A stretch of 64,000 bases of DNA from Herbidospora daliensis (GTDB lineage Bacteria; Actinomycetota; Actinomycetes; Streptosporangiales; Streptosporangiaceae), in the NCBI RefSeq assembly GCF_001570585.1, contig NZ_BBXF01000012.1, forward strand, positions 57,306-121,305, in the 5' to 3' direction. Made by a program: the position numbers and the translations under genes. Shown here one piece after another: positions 35,914 to 43,960 of this stretch. The stretch's first letter is position 1; each line of letters starts with the position of its first letter. The notes under the pieces are model-generated. The model saw only the letters and a list, made by a program, of their open reading frames with translations. It made no database searches and was not told where the DNA came from.

Positions 35914-36003
35914 GCTCCCTTCGCCGGCATGATCCGGATCAGGTTCGATAGCGGTCGGGAACCTGTGGAGTTCCCCTCTCAGCCCGGTCAGCCGGACTCC
36001 CGC
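35914..36003 (-). promoter_or_regulatory. TPP riboswitch (THI element) of thiOSG
   Basis: On the minus strand the conserved THI segments occur in order: GGGAGTCCGGC, then CTGAGAGGG, then ACCTGATCCGGATCATGCC and GGCGAAGGGAGC running into the thiO ribosome site. The variable arm GGAACTCCACAGGTTCC lies between them. Because the last segment overlaps the GGGAG before the ATG, TPP binding probably blocks translation. Confidence 0.95.
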
Positions 36004-36022
36004 GCGTCTTTGTCCAGAGTAA

Positions 36023-36043
36023 TGCGAATTGATCTGATTCGCA
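36023..36043. promoter_or_regulatory. TGCGAAT-N7-ATTCGCA inverted repeat
   Basis: Perfect 7-bp arms with a 7-base AT-rich spacer, between the TPP riboswitch and the divergent ferredoxin reductase gene. It lies where the thiO promoter should be (CATTACTCT follows on the minus strand). It looks like a dimer operator; the regulator is unknown. Confidence 0.5.
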
Positions 36044-36137
36044 CAACACGGAATGGCCGCGCTGTGCGAGCTACTTACTCAATCCGTTACCGAATCTCCA
36101 TTGGCGGGTGGGCCCGTCGGCAATCTAGGGTCTACTC

Positions 36138-37307
36138 GTGGATCACGTCGTGGTGGTGGGCGCCGGCCTGGCCGGCGTCCGGAGTGTCGAGGCTTTGCGG
36201 GCCCACGGCTACCCGGGCCGGATCACCCTCGTCGGCGAGGAACCCCATCGCCCCTACGACCGCCCGCCCCTGTCGAAGGCGGTCCTCCTGGGCGACGCCG
36301 ACTCCACCGTGGTCGACTCCGACCTCGATGCGCTCGACGTCCGCCTCATGCTCGGCACCGCCGCCAAGGGGCTGCACGACGGCGTCCTGTCGACCACCGA
36401 CGGCGAGCTCGCCTTCGACGGCCTCGTCGTCGCCACCGGCGCCACCCCGATCCGCCTGCGCGGCGAGGGCCACCAGCACGTCCTGCGCACCATCGACGAC
36501 GCCCTGGCCCTGCGGGCCGACCTGGTCGAGGGCGCCCGCGTGGCGATCATCGGCGCGGGCTGGATCGGCGCCGAGGTGGCCACCGCGGCGGCCCGCGCGG
36601 GCTGCCGGGTCACCGTCGTCGAGGCGGCCGACGCCCCCGTCGCGACGGCGCTCCCGATCGGCCGCCACATGATCCCCTGGTACGCCGAAGCGGGCGTCGA
36701 ACTGGTCGTGGACGCCCCCGTCGGCACCGTCGACCCCGACGGCCTGACCCTGATGAACGGCGGCAGGATCGAGGCCGACGTCGTGGTCACCGGCGTCGGC
36801 GTGCGTCCCAACGTCGCCTGGCTCGACGGCTCCGGCGTCGAGCTCGACAACGGCGTCCTGGTCGACGAGCACCTGCGCAGCTTCGTGCCCAACGTGGTCG
36901 CCGTCGGCGACTGCGCCAACTGGTACAGCCGCCGCTTCGGCCGCCGCATGCGCGTCGAACACTGGGACACCGCCCTGGGCGCCCCCGACGTCGCCGCCGC
37001 GACCCTGATGGGCGAGAACGCGGTCTACGACCCGGTGCCCTACTTCTGGTCCGAGCAGTTCGGCCGCATGGTCCAGTACGCCGGCCACCACCACGGCGCC
37101 CGCCTGGTCTACCGGGGCGACCCCGAGACCGACGCCAAGTGGGCGGCCTGCTGGCTCACCCACGACCACCGGCTGGCCGCGATCCTCACGGTCGACAGAC
37201 CGCGCGATCTGGTACAAGGCCGACGTCTCGTCGAAGGACGGCAAAGGCTCGACGCGAGCCGCCTCGCCGACCCAAGCGTTACCCTTCGAGACTGCACCGT
37301 GGCGTAA
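36138..37307 (+). CDS. Ferredoxin reductase-like FAD/NAD(P) oxidoreductase
   Basis: A 389-residue pyridine nucleotide-disulfide type reductase of the rubredoxin/ferredoxin reductase branch. FAD motif VVVVGAGLAGVRSVEALRA, PYDRPPLSKAVL, the second Rossmann motif VAIIGAGWIGAEVATAAARAG, and VVAVGDCANW. The last part (HWDTAL, YFWSEQFGRMVQYAG) matches the C-terminal domain that contacts ferredoxin. It lacks a redox-active CxxxxC pair. It probably supplies electrons to a ferredoxin and P450 or Rieske enzyme elsewhere. Confidence 0.87.
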   Translation: MDHVVVVGAGLAGVRSVEALRAHGYPGRITLVGEEPHRPYDRPPLSKAVLLGDADSTVVDSDLDALDVRLMLGTAAKGLHDGVLSTTDGELAFDGLVVATGATPIRLRGEGHQHVLRTIDDALALRADLVEGARVAIIGAGWIGAEVATAAARAGCRVTVVEAADAPVATALPIGRHMIPWYAEAGVELVVDAPVGTVDPDGLTLMNGGRIEADVVVTGVGVRPNVAWLDGSGVELDNGVLVDEHLRSFVPNVVAVGDCANWYSRRFGRRMRVEHWDTALGAPDVAAATLMGENAVYDPVPYFWSEQFGRMVQYAGHHHGARLVYRGDPETDAKWAACWLTHDHRLAAILTVDRPRDLVQGRRLVEGRQRLDASRLADPSVTLRDCTVA

Positions 37308-37350
37308 ACTGGGTGTTTCATGGTGGCGACCGTGTGGTAATGGTGGATTC

Positions 37351-37725
37351 GTGACGCTTACAGTTGCGCAGATCGACCGAGACACCGACCAGCTCGTGGG
37401 GGAGTGGCTCCCTCTCTCGGAAGTGGCGAAGAAGCTCCAGCTCAGCATCGGCAGGGCGAAGCAGCTCATCAAGGACAAGAAGCTCGTGGGCGCCCGCAGA
37501 GGCGGAGGCGAGCCCCAGATCCCGGCGGTGTTCATCGCCGGAGACGACGTGATCAAGGGCCTTCCCGGCACGCTGACCGTGCTCGCCGACGCGGGCTACA
37601 GCGAGGTCGAGTCGATCCGGTGGCTCTTCACTCCCGACGAGTCGCTGCCGGGCGCCCCCATCGACGCCATCAAGGCCGGCCGGCACACCGAGGTGAAGCG
37701 CAGGGCCCAGGCGCTCGGCTTCTAG
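37351..37725 (+). CDS. Rv2175c-family DNA-binding protein
   Basis: A 124-residue protein. Residues 15-60 form a winged-helix HTH ([35 protein letters not shown]). The C-terminal half ([54 protein letters not shown]) is typical of the Rv2175c family. In M. tuberculosis this protein is phosphorylated by PknL and then loses DNA binding. Here the PASTA kinase is close by, so a functional pair is likely. GTG start. Confidence 0.88.
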   Translation: MTLTVAQIDRDTDQLVGEWLPLSEVAKKLQLSIGRAKQLIKDKKLVGARRGGGEPQIPAVFIAGDDVIKGLPGTLTVLADAGYSEVESIRWLFTPDESLPGAPIDAIKAGRHTEVKRRAQALGF

Positions 37726-37759
37726 CCTGTCTTCGAGGCAGATTCCGGCCTATGAGATC

Positions 37760-38413
37760 GTGGGCCGGGTGAGCGATCCCTCCCGGCGCCGACTCGCCGA
37801 CTCCCGCCTGTACCTCTGCACCGACGCACGCCGAGAGCGCGGCGACCTGGTCGAATTCCTCGACGCGGCGCTCTCCGGCGGCGTCGACATCGTCCAGCTG
37901 CGGGAGAAGGGCCTGGAGGCCCGGGAGGAGCTCGCGCTCCTCGAGGTGTTCCGCGCGGCCTGTGACCGGCACGGCGCGCTGCTGGCGGTCAACGACCGCG
38001 CCGACATCGCCTACGCCGCGCGGGCCGACGTGCTCCACCTGGGGCAGGACGACCTGCCGGTGCCGGTGGCCCGCGAGATCGTCGGCGCGCAGATGCTGAT
38101 CGGCCGCTCGACCCACGCTTTCGACGAGGCCACCGCGGCCTCGGCCGAGCCGGGGGTCGACTACTACTGCTGCGGCCCGACCTGGCCGACCCCGACCAAG
38201 CCGGGCCGTCCGGCCCCGGGGCTGCCGCTGCTGGCCCACGCGGCGGGCGTGCCGTCAGACCGGCCGTGGTTCGCCATCGGCGGCATCGACCTGGGCAACC
38301 TCGACGAGGTGCTGGCCCAGGGCGCGACGCGGGTCGTCGTCGTGCGCGCGATCACCGAGGCCGCCGACCCGAAGGCGGCCGCCGGGGAGTTCGCGCGCCG
38401 TCTGCGGGGCTAG
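37760..38413 (+). CDS. thiE: Thiamine phosphate synthase
   Basis: A 217-residue TIM-barrel enzyme that joins HMP-pyrophosphate and thiazole phosphate. Motifs are [75 protein letters not shown], and the C-terminal [32 protein letters not shown] 37760 or GTG 37769 may be the start; neither has a strong ribosome site. No riboswitch is seen before it. It overlaps the convergent polyprenyl synthase by 4 bp. Confidence 0.92.
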   Translation: MGRVSDPSRRRLADSRLYLCTDARRERGDLVEFLDAALSGGVDIVQLREKGLEAREELALLEVFRAACDRHGALLAVNDRADIAYAARADVLHLGQDDLPVPVAREIVGAQMLIGRSTHAFDEATAASAEPGVDYYCCGPTWPTPTKPGRPAPGLPLLAHAAGVPSDRPWFAIGGIDLGNLDEVLAQGATRVVVVRAITEAADPKAAAGEFARRLRG

Positions 38414-39477
38414 TTGCGGCGGGTCGTCGCGGCGATGGCCAGCGCTTTGAGGGCCTCGCGGGCCTCGGCCTCGATGGGGGCCGCGTCGAGGACCGCGATG
38501 GCCTCCTTCACGTACGTCGTGATGAGCTCCTCGGCCGAGGCGAGGGCGCCGGTGTCCTCGATGACGGCCCGGAGGGTGTCCACGCCCTCGGCGTCGAGTT
38601 TGGGGTCGCCGACGAGGCTGCGTACAGAACGGGCCTGGGCGGGGGAGGCCAGTTCGAGGGTGCGCGCGATGAGCATCGTGCGCTTGCCCTCGCGCAGGTC
38701 GTCGCCGGCCGGCTTGCCGGTCTCGGCCGGGTCGCCGAACACGCCCAGGACGTCGTCGCGGAGCTGGAAGGCGATGCCGACGTTCTGCCCGTAACCGGCG
38801 CAGACCTGGTCGATCCACGCCTCGCGCGACTGGGCGGCGAGGATCATGCCGAGGCGCAGCGGGTGCTCCACCGAGTACTTGCCGCTCTTGAACAGGGCCA
38901 CCCGCCGCGCGCTCTCGAAGGAGTTCTCGCCGTGGGCCTGCGCCAGCAGGTCGAGGTACTGGCCGTTCATCAGCTCGGTCAGCATGTGGTCGAAGACCGG
39001 CTGCGCGGCCGCCAGGCTCTCGGCGGGCAGCCCGGAGGTGCGCCACAGTTCGCCCGACCAGATGAGGAGCAGGTTTCCGACCAGGATCGCCGCGCCCTCG
39101 CCGAACTGCACCGCCGACCCGTGCCACCCGGAGTCGACGTGCAGCTTCTCGAAGCGCCGGTGCGCCGAGGGCATGCCGCGCCGCATGTCGCTGGAGTCCA
39201 TCACGTCGTCGTGGACGAGCGCGCTCGCTTGCAGCAGCTCCAGGGCCGACGCGGCGGAGATCACGCCGGGGTCGTCGGCCCCTCCGGCGGCCCGCCAGCC
39301 CCAGTAGCAGAAGGCCGGACGCAGCCGCTTGCCACCGGCCAGGAAGTCCCGCACCGTGCCCAGGACGGCCGCCAGATCCGGGTCGTCGAACGCCGTCCGG
39401 CGGCGGTCGACGAAGCGCTGGAGGGCCCGATCCACCTCGGGGCGGATGAAGTCCAAAGGCGCGGTGGCATTTGTCAT
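38410..39477 (-). CDS. Polyprenyl (geranylgeranyl-type) diphosphate synthase
   Basis: A 355-residue trans-isoprenyl diphosphate synthase. The first aspartate-rich motif is DDVMD ([21 protein letters not shown]) and the second is [22 protein letters not shown] and [11 protein letters not shown] are also typical of IdsA-like enzymes. Chain length is uncertain; a GGPP or FPP product is plausible. The ATG at 39477 is preferred to 39513 because TACCCT lies 6 bases upstream, giving a leaderless transcript. It is divergent from metF, the same neighbour as in mycobacteria. Confidence 0.88.
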   Translation of the reverse strand: MTNATAPLDFIRPEVDRALQRFVDRRRTAFDDPDLAAVLGTVRDFLAGGKRLRPAFCYWGWRAAGGADDPGVISAASALELLQASALVHDDVMDSSDMRRGMPSAHRRFEKLHVDSGWHGSAVQFGEGAAILVGNLLLIWSGELWRTSGLPAESLAAAQPVFDHMLTELMNGQYLDLLAQAHGENSFESARRVALFKSGKYSVEHPLRLGMILAAQSREAWIDQVCAGYGQNVGIAFQLRDDVLGVFGDPAETGKPAGDDLREGKRTMLIARTLELASPAQARSVRSLVGDPKLDAEGVDTLRAVIEDTGALASAEELITTYVKEAIAVLDAAPIEAEAREALKALAIAATTRRN

Positions 39478-39606
39478 GTAATGAGGGTATCTGCCGGTGA
39501 TCGATTCGTTCATCTGGCGGGGTGGTTGTGATTGGTGAGCCGAGATTTGATCATCCCGTAAGGCGGTTTCTGCCGTCTTTCCAGTGAGACTAGTAACCTT
39601 GGCCGC

Positions 39607-40527
39607 ATGGCTCTGGGTCTCCCCTCACGCTTTCCCGACCGTGTCGCCACCGTGAGGGAGCTGCTCGCGGCGGGCGAGCGGTCGTTCTCGTTCGAGTTCA
39701 TGCCGCCGAAGACACCCGAGGCGGAACGTCAGCTCTGGCGGGTGATCCGGGAACTGGAGTCGCTGAAGCCGACCTTCGTCTCGGTCACCTACGGCGCGGG
39801 CGGCTCCACCCGCGACCGCACCGTCGACATCGTCGAACGCATCGCCCACAGCACCACGCTGACGCCCGTCGCCCACTTCACCGCCGTCAACCACTCGGTC
39901 CGCGAACTGCGCCACCTGATCGGCCGCTTCGCCGACGCGGGCGTGCGCAACATCCTGGCGGTCCGGGGCGACCCGCCCGGCGACCCCATGGGCGAGTGGA
40001 TCGCCCACCCGGAGGGCGTCCACTACGCCGAAGACCTGGTCCGGCTGATCCGCCAGTCGGGCGAGTTCTGCGTGGGCGTGGCGGCGTTCCCCTACAAGCA
40101 CCCGCGGTCGCCCTCGGTCGAGTCCGACGTCGACTACTTCGTCCGCAAGTGCCGGGCCGGCGCCGACTACGCGATCACCCAGATGTTCTTCGAGGCCGAC
40201 GACTACCTCCGGCTCCGCGACCGCGTCGCCGCCTCGGGCTGCGAGACGCCGATCATCCCCGGCATCATGCCGGTGACGAAGTTCGCGACCATCGCCCGCT
40301 CCGAGCAGCTGTCGGGCGCGCCGTTCCCAGCGAAGGTGGCCGAACGCTTCGAACGGGTCAAGGACGACCCCGACGCGGTCTACCAGCTCGGCATCGAACA
40401 CGGCGTGGAACTGTGCCGCCGTCTCCTGGACGAGGGCGCGCCGGGCATCCACTTCATCACGTTCAACCGCTCGAACGCGACGCGAGAGGTCTACCAGGCC
40501 CTGATGCCGGCGGTCCCGGCCCTCTGA
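39607..40527 (+). CDS. metF: 5,10-methylenetetrahydrofolate reductase
   Basis: A 306-residue FAD-dependent TIM-barrel reductase that makes 5-methyl-THF for methionine synthesis. It has [87 protein letters not shown] and [18 protein letters not shown] ends 7 bases before the ATG, so the mRNA may be leaderless. A 45-bp tandem array starts about 50 bp after the stop, and degenerate sequence resembling its unit reaches the stop itself. Confidence 0.94.
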   Translation: MALGLPSRFPDRVATVRELLAAGERSFSFEFMPPKTPEAERQLWRVIRELESLKPTFVSVTYGAGGSTRDRTVDIVERIAHSTTLTPVAHFTAVNHSVRELRHLIGRFADAGVRNILAVRGDPPGDPMGEWIAHPEGVHYAEDLVRLIRQSGEFCVGVAAFPYKHPRSPSVESDVDYFVRKCRAGADYAITQMFFEADDYLRLRDRVAASGCETPIIPGIMPVTKFATIARSEQLSGAPFPAKVAERFERVKDDPDAVYQLGIEHGVELCRRLLDEGAPGIHFITFNRSNATREVYQALMPAVPAL

Positions 40528-40577
40528 TCTTTTGAGCCCTCCGCGCTGAGACGAGACGTCTCGGTGCCTCTGGCGGC

Positions 40578-40937
40578 AGGGTTTTGAGTTCTGCGGGGAG
40601 TGGTTCGGGTGCTTCTGGCTCCAGGGTTTTGAGTTCTGCGGGGAGTGGTTCGGGTGCTTCTGGCTCCAGGGTTTTGAGTTCTGCGGGGAGTGGTTCGGGT
40701 GCTTCTGGCTCCAGGGTTTTGAGTTCTGCGGCGAGAGGTTCGGGTGCTTCTGGCTCCAGGGTTTTGAGTTCTGCGGGGAGTGGTCCCGGTGCCTCTGGCT
40801 CCAGGGTTCTGAGTCCTGCGGCGAGAGGTTCCGGTGCCTCTGACGGCAGGGTTTTGAGCTCTGTCGCGAGAGGTGCCGGTGCCCCTGACACCAGGGTTCT
40901 GAGCTTTGCCATGAGAGGTCCCGGTGCGCTGACATGA
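40578..40937. repeat. 45-bp tandem array, 8 exact-length units
   Basis: Units start AGGGTTTTGAG at 40578, 40623, 40668, 40713, 40758, 40803, 40848 and 40893, always 45 bp apart. The first three units are identical and later ones diverge gradually. Forty-five is a multiple of three and all three frames are open over most of the array, for example as SSAGSGSGASGSRVL on the plus strand and EPEAPEPLPAELKTL on the minus strand. None has a convincing start with ribosome site, and third-position GC in those frames is far below that of the genes nearby. I regard it as non-coding. The 50 bp between metF and unit 1 look like a decayed unit. Confidence 0.9.
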
Positions 40938-40940
40938 GGA

Positions 40941-40976
40941 AGGCGGGGCTGCCCTCAGGGGCGGCCCCGCCTCTTC
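40941..40976. terminator. Hairpin terminator next to the small peptide gene
   Basis: AGGCGGGGC (40941-40949) pairs with GCCCCGCCT (40964-40972), with an inner GCCCT/AGGGGC pairing, then CTCTTCG. It separates the 45-bp array from the minus-strand peptide gene. Confidence 0.7.
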
Positions 40977-40982
40977 GCGCTG

Positions 40983-41114
40983 CTACGGCAGAGCGCACAT
41001 CACCGCGTCGCGCCAGTCGTACTCGGCCCAGTTGTAGTCAGCGGAGTGTCCGCCGGTGATCTCGGCGAGCTCGCTTTCGTCGAGCGGTCGGGCGGAGGAG
41101 GCGAAATCGCTCAT
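40983..41114 (-). CDS. Double-glycine leader small peptide, putative RiPP precursor
   Basis: A 43-residue ORF. Residues 1-22 look like a leader: MSDFASSARP, then the acidic amphipathic LDESELAEITGG, matching the ELxxIxGG processing motif of double-glycine leaders. The 21-residue core begins HSADYNWAEYDW and ends AVMCALP. It holds one Ser, one Cys and two Y-x-W triplets (YNW, YDW). AAGGGG lies about 9 bases upstream of the ATG and a terminator follows the stop. No modification enzyme, peptidase or C39 transporter gene is adjacent; the nearest enzyme is a GNAT protein. The precursor identity is inferred from leader form and codon layout. Confidence 0.6.
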   Translation of the reverse strand: MSDFASSARPLDESELAEITGGHSADYNWAEYDWRDAVMCALP

Positions 41115-41239
41115 GTGAACCCCTTCGGTGCGGAGAACCTGACCCGGCCCACGCTGCCAAAGTGATCTTGTAACCGTCTTGAGGATCACTGCCGCCCTCG
41201 GCGAGATGCACGCTAGGAACGGAGCGGTAGAGCGGGATC

Positions 41240-41515
41240 GGCATGCCAGAAGGCGAGGCAGACCCCGGTATCAGGCGGATGAAGGCGCTGAGCGGTGACG
41301 CGGAGGGCAAGGCGGGTTGCCGATGCCGAACGGGTGGGAGCCGGGCGCCCGTGCCAGGCGAGCGGCACGAAGGAAGTCGCCCAGGCTCTGAGCGAGTAAG
41401 GCGGAATCCCGACGCCAGGCGGGCCGGTTGCCGGACACCGCTTCAGGCGAGCGGCGCAAGGCTGGCGCATGCTCTGAGCGGTAAGGCGGCGGGCCGCTGC
41501 TAGGCGGGTGGGGTG
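41240..41515. repeat. Degenerate repeat region, roughly 86-88 bp period
   Basis: About three diverged units, recognisable by CAGGCGAGCGGC, GCTCTGAGCG and TAAGGCGG-like segments, lie between the small peptide promoter and the GNAT gene. The last unit runs through the GNAT stop codon (41500-41502). 41115-41239 should hold the promoter of the peptide gene; I see no clear element there. Confidence 0.45.
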
Positions 41516-42054
41516 AGGGGGAGGCGGGCGCCGGCTATGGCGTAGAGCTCTGAGCCGCCCGGGAAGGCGAAGGCCGTCATCAGGTCGTAGAAGCCGAGGC
41601 TCGCGTAGAGGTGGCGGGCGGCCGTCGGGGCGTCGTGGGTCGACAGGACGGCCGTGCGTTCCGGGCGGCCGGCGCACATGGTGTGGATCATGCGGCGGCC
41701 GATGCCCTTGCTCTGGTGGTCGGGGTGGACGTGGATCTCGGCCAGTTCCAGCGCGTCGCCGAACCAGTCGTCGGCCACCAGGGGCCCCGCGCGTTCGAAC
41801 AGGGCGCGTTTGACCACGTCGTGCCACCACTGCCCGTGGGCGCCGTGGAAGCCATAGGCGAACCCGGCGATCTCGCCGCTCTCGGTCGTGGCCAGCACCC
41901 CGGCGAACGCCGGATAGGTGGTGTGGTTGCGCATTATGGCCAGCCGCCCCGACAACTGGTCGGGCGGCGGGCGCATGGCGGCCGTGTAGATGCCCAGGAC
42001 CGTGCGCAGTTCCGAGGTGAAGCTCTCGGGCCCCACCCGGCGCATCTCGATCAT
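41500..42054 (-). CDS. GNAT-family N-acetyltransferase
   Basis: A 184-residue acetyltransferase. The acetyl-CoA pyrophosphate loop is HVHPDHQSKGIGRRMIHTM, preceded by the beta-bulge ALELAEI. The C-terminus has APTAARHLYASLGFYDLMTAF. Substrate unknown. ATG 42054 (MIEMRRVG) is chosen; GTG 42063 is possible. It is upstream of the small peptide gene on the same strand but separated by about 385 bp, so a link is only possible. The YbaK gene lies 18 bp before it in the same direction. Confidence 0.83.
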   Translation of the reverse strand: MIEMRRVGPESFTSELRTVLGIYTAAMRPPPDQLSGRLAIMRNHTTYPAFAGVLATTESGEIAGFAYGFHGAHGQWWHDVVKRALFERAGPLVADDWFGDALELAEIHVHPDHQSKGIGRRMIHTMCAGRPERTAVLSTHDAPTAARHLYASLGFYDLMTAFAFPGGSELYAIAGARLPLTPPA

Positions 42055-42072
42055 CCCCAGCACCCTAGCCGA

Positions 42073-42549
42073 TCACGCCACGTCGGCGGGCGTACCCCCG
42101 GTCAGGGCGACGAGCTCGTCGAACGTCGTCGGGAAGACCGTGTGGGGGTGCCCGGCGGCCGCCCAGACGACCGGATGCTTGCCGAGCCACGTGTCGACGA
42201 TGGTGCGCACCGGCGCCGGATGCCCGATGGGCGCCACCCCGCCGATGGGGTGCCCGGTGTGCTCGCGGACGAACTCGGGGCTCGCCCGGCGTACCTTCGC
42301 CACCCCGATCAACGACGCCACCAGGCCGGTGTCGACCCGGTGCGCGCCGCTGGTCAGCACCAGCAGCGGGGCGCCGTCGGCGTCGAACACGAGGCTGTTG
42401 GCGATCGCCCCCACCTCGCACCCGACCTGGGCGGCGGCCGTCGCGGCGGTCGGCGCCGCGTCCTCCAGGAGCACGATCTCGCCCGTAGCCCCATGGGCGC
42501 GGAGGATTCCGGCGATATGGACGGCGCTCGGCGGCAACTTTTCTGGCAC
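42073..42549 (-). CDS. YbaK/EbsC-family aminoacyl-tRNA editing protein
   Basis: A 158-residue trans-editing domain of the YbaK/ProX type, which hydrolyses mischarged aminoacyl-tRNA (often Cys- or Ala-tRNA-Pro). The conserved Lys appears in GVAKVRRASPEFV, the GxxP loop in GHPIGGVAPIGHP and the end in DELVALTGGTPADVA. GTG start. Probably co-transcribed with the GNAT gene. Confidence 0.9.
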   Translation of the reverse strand: MPEKLPPSAVHIAGILRAHGATGEIVLLEDAAPTAATAAAQVGCEVGAIANSLVFDADGAPLLVLTSGAHRVDTGLVASLIGVAKVRRASPEFVREHTGHPIGGVAPIGHPAPVRTIVDTWLGKHPVVWAAAGHPHTVFPTTFDELVALTGGTPADVA

Positions 42550-42681
42550 GCGCCAACTCTAAACAGATCGGATGGGACATGGCGTGTTGATAACGACACC
42601 ATGCCCCCCACTTGGACCAATCGGCCCTTGGGTTATGGTCCATTGACCCGAGCTTGTGCACTTTTGGAGGGGTTGGTAGCA

Positions 42682-43455
42682 ATGGGGGTTCGGCAGCATC
42701 TGGCTGTCGCCGCCGCAATGGTCACGGCGGGGGCCGTGTTGGCGATATCACCGCCGGCCATGGCGGCGCCGGCGGCTGTGAAGCAGACCGTACAGACGGC
42801 TTCTGCCTGGGTCTCACCCGGCAAGACGCTGAAACTCGGCGCGAAGGGCAGCGCCGTCAAGGTCCTGCAGGCGCGGCTGAAGGAACTGGGCTACATGCCC
42901 GGAAAGATCGACGGCCGCTACGGCGGCACCACGCAGTCGGCCGTCTGGGCCTTCCAGAAGGTCAACGGCATCAAGCCGACCAGCACCATCGCGTCGAAGA
43001 CCTGGCGCGCCCTGGAGAGCCCCAAGCTCCCGAAGGTGCTGGTCCCGAACGGCAAGCCGACCCGCGCCGAGGTCAACCTGACGACCCAGGTTCTGGTTTT
43101 GTACGTCAAGGGCCAGATCAAACTGATCTCGCACATCTCCAGCGGCAGCGGCATCCCCTACGTGGAATACGCGACGTGGAACGGCTCCCGCCAGAGGTTC
43201 TCCGGCGACGCCCGCACCCCGACGGGCAACTTCAAGACGACGTGGCGCCGCGACGGCTGGCACAAGTCCTACCTGGGCCAGCTCTACAACCCGATCTTCT
43301 TCAACGGCGGCATCGCCTTCCACGGCGCGCTGTCGGTCCCCCTTTACCCGGCTTCGCACGGGTGCGTGCGGCTTCCCATGCACGTGGCGGAGGTCCTTCC
43401 CGGCCTGCTGGGCAAGGGGGTTCCGGTGCACGTGCGGGGCAGGTTCCAGCGCTGA
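42682..43455 (+). CDS. Secreted L,D-transpeptidase with peptidoglycan-binding domain
   Basis: A 257-residue exported protein. The N-terminus MGVRQHLAVAAAMVTAGAVLAISPPAMAAPA is a Sec signal with AMA-AP cleavage. A PG_binding_1 domain follows (GAKGSAVKVLQARLKELGYMPGKIDGRYGGTTQSAVWAFQK). The YkuD catalytic domain ends with SHGCVRLPMHVAEVLP, where His and Cys are the active-site pair. It makes 3-3 cross-links in peptidoglycan or attaches proteins to it. TGGAGGGG precedes the ATG. An intrinsic terminator and a 30-bp tandem array follow. Confidence 0.92.
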   Translation: MGVRQHLAVAAAMVTAGAVLAISPPAMAAPAAVKQTVQTASAWVSPGKTLKLGAKGSAVKVLQARLKELGYMPGKIDGRYGGTTQSAVWAFQKVNGIKPTSTIASKTWRALESPKLPKVLVPNGKPTRAEVNLTTQVLVLYVKGQIKLISHISSGSGIPYVEYATWNGSRQRFSGDARTPTGNFKTTWRRDGWHKSYLGQLYNPIFFNGGIAFHGALSVPLYPASHGCVRLPMHVAEVLPGLLGKGVPVHVRGRFQR

Positions 43456-43471
43456 CACCGCTTTCGCGAAG

Positions 43472-43499
43472 GGCCCCGCTGCGCGCGGGGCCTTTTCTC
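43472..43499 (+). terminator. Intrinsic terminator of the L,D-transpeptidase gene
   Basis: GGCCCCGC-TGCGC-GCGGGGCC followed by TTTTCTC. The best rho-independent form in the window. Confidence 0.9.
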
Positions 43500-43740
43500 G
43501 TTGTACGCGGCGACGGAGGGTTGCTTCCCTTCGCGAGGCAGCGACGGAGGGTCGCTTCTCTTTGTACGCGGCGACGGAGGGTCGCTTCTCTTTGTACGCG
43601 GCGACGAAGGGTCGCTTCTCTTTGCGAGGCGGCCGCGGAGGGTTGCTTCTCTCTGTACGCGGCCACAGAGGATCGCTTCCCTTTGTGCGGCGGCCGCGGA
43701 TGGTTGCTCCTCTTTGTGCGCGGCCACGGAGGGCTGAGAT
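43500..43740. repeat. 30-31 bp tandem array, 8 units
   Basis: Eight units start near 43500, 43530, 43561, 43591, 43621, 43652, 43682 and 43713. Units read like TTTGTACGCGGCGACGGAGG plus GTCGCTTCTC, with alternating GTACGCGG and GCGAGGCGG forms. It begins right after the transpeptidase terminator. No coding evidence. 43741-43821 shows nothing. Confidence 0.85.
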
Positions 43741-43821
43741 CAGTGCCACCAGGAGGACCACGCCCCGATGATCGCCCACTGTGGTGTTGCCCGCTCTGAA
43801 GCCCGAGATCTACGCCTGGGC

Positions 43822-43868
43822 GTGAAGCGTGAAGCGTGAACGTGAAGCGTGAAGGCCGGAATCCGGCC
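43822..43868. repeat. GTGAAGC microrepeat and adjacent hairpin
   Basis: The 7-mer GTGAAGC or a one-base variant occurs about five times (43822-43855). It is followed by GGCCGG-AAT-CCGGCC (43854-43868). It lies about 95 bp before the next gene. Function unknown. Confidence 0.6.
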
Positions 43869-43960
43869 CTCCGGGCCGGATATTTCAGGATTCGGCCCGG
43901 CGTCCGGGTCAAGGCAGAAAACATTGGCCGGAGACGGCGGGTCGTCGCCAGGATGGGGCG

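Noticed and set aside
40463..40912. 149-residue repetitive reverse-strand ORF over the 45-bp array
   Set aside because: Third-position GC is low for this genome, there is no good ribosome site, and other frames are equally open, so it is better explained as a minisatellite.
40983..41114. Assignment of the small peptide as a biarylitide or lanthipeptide
   Set aside because: Only the leader form and Y-x-W triplets support it; no P450, LanM or transporter gene is nearby, so no class is claimed.
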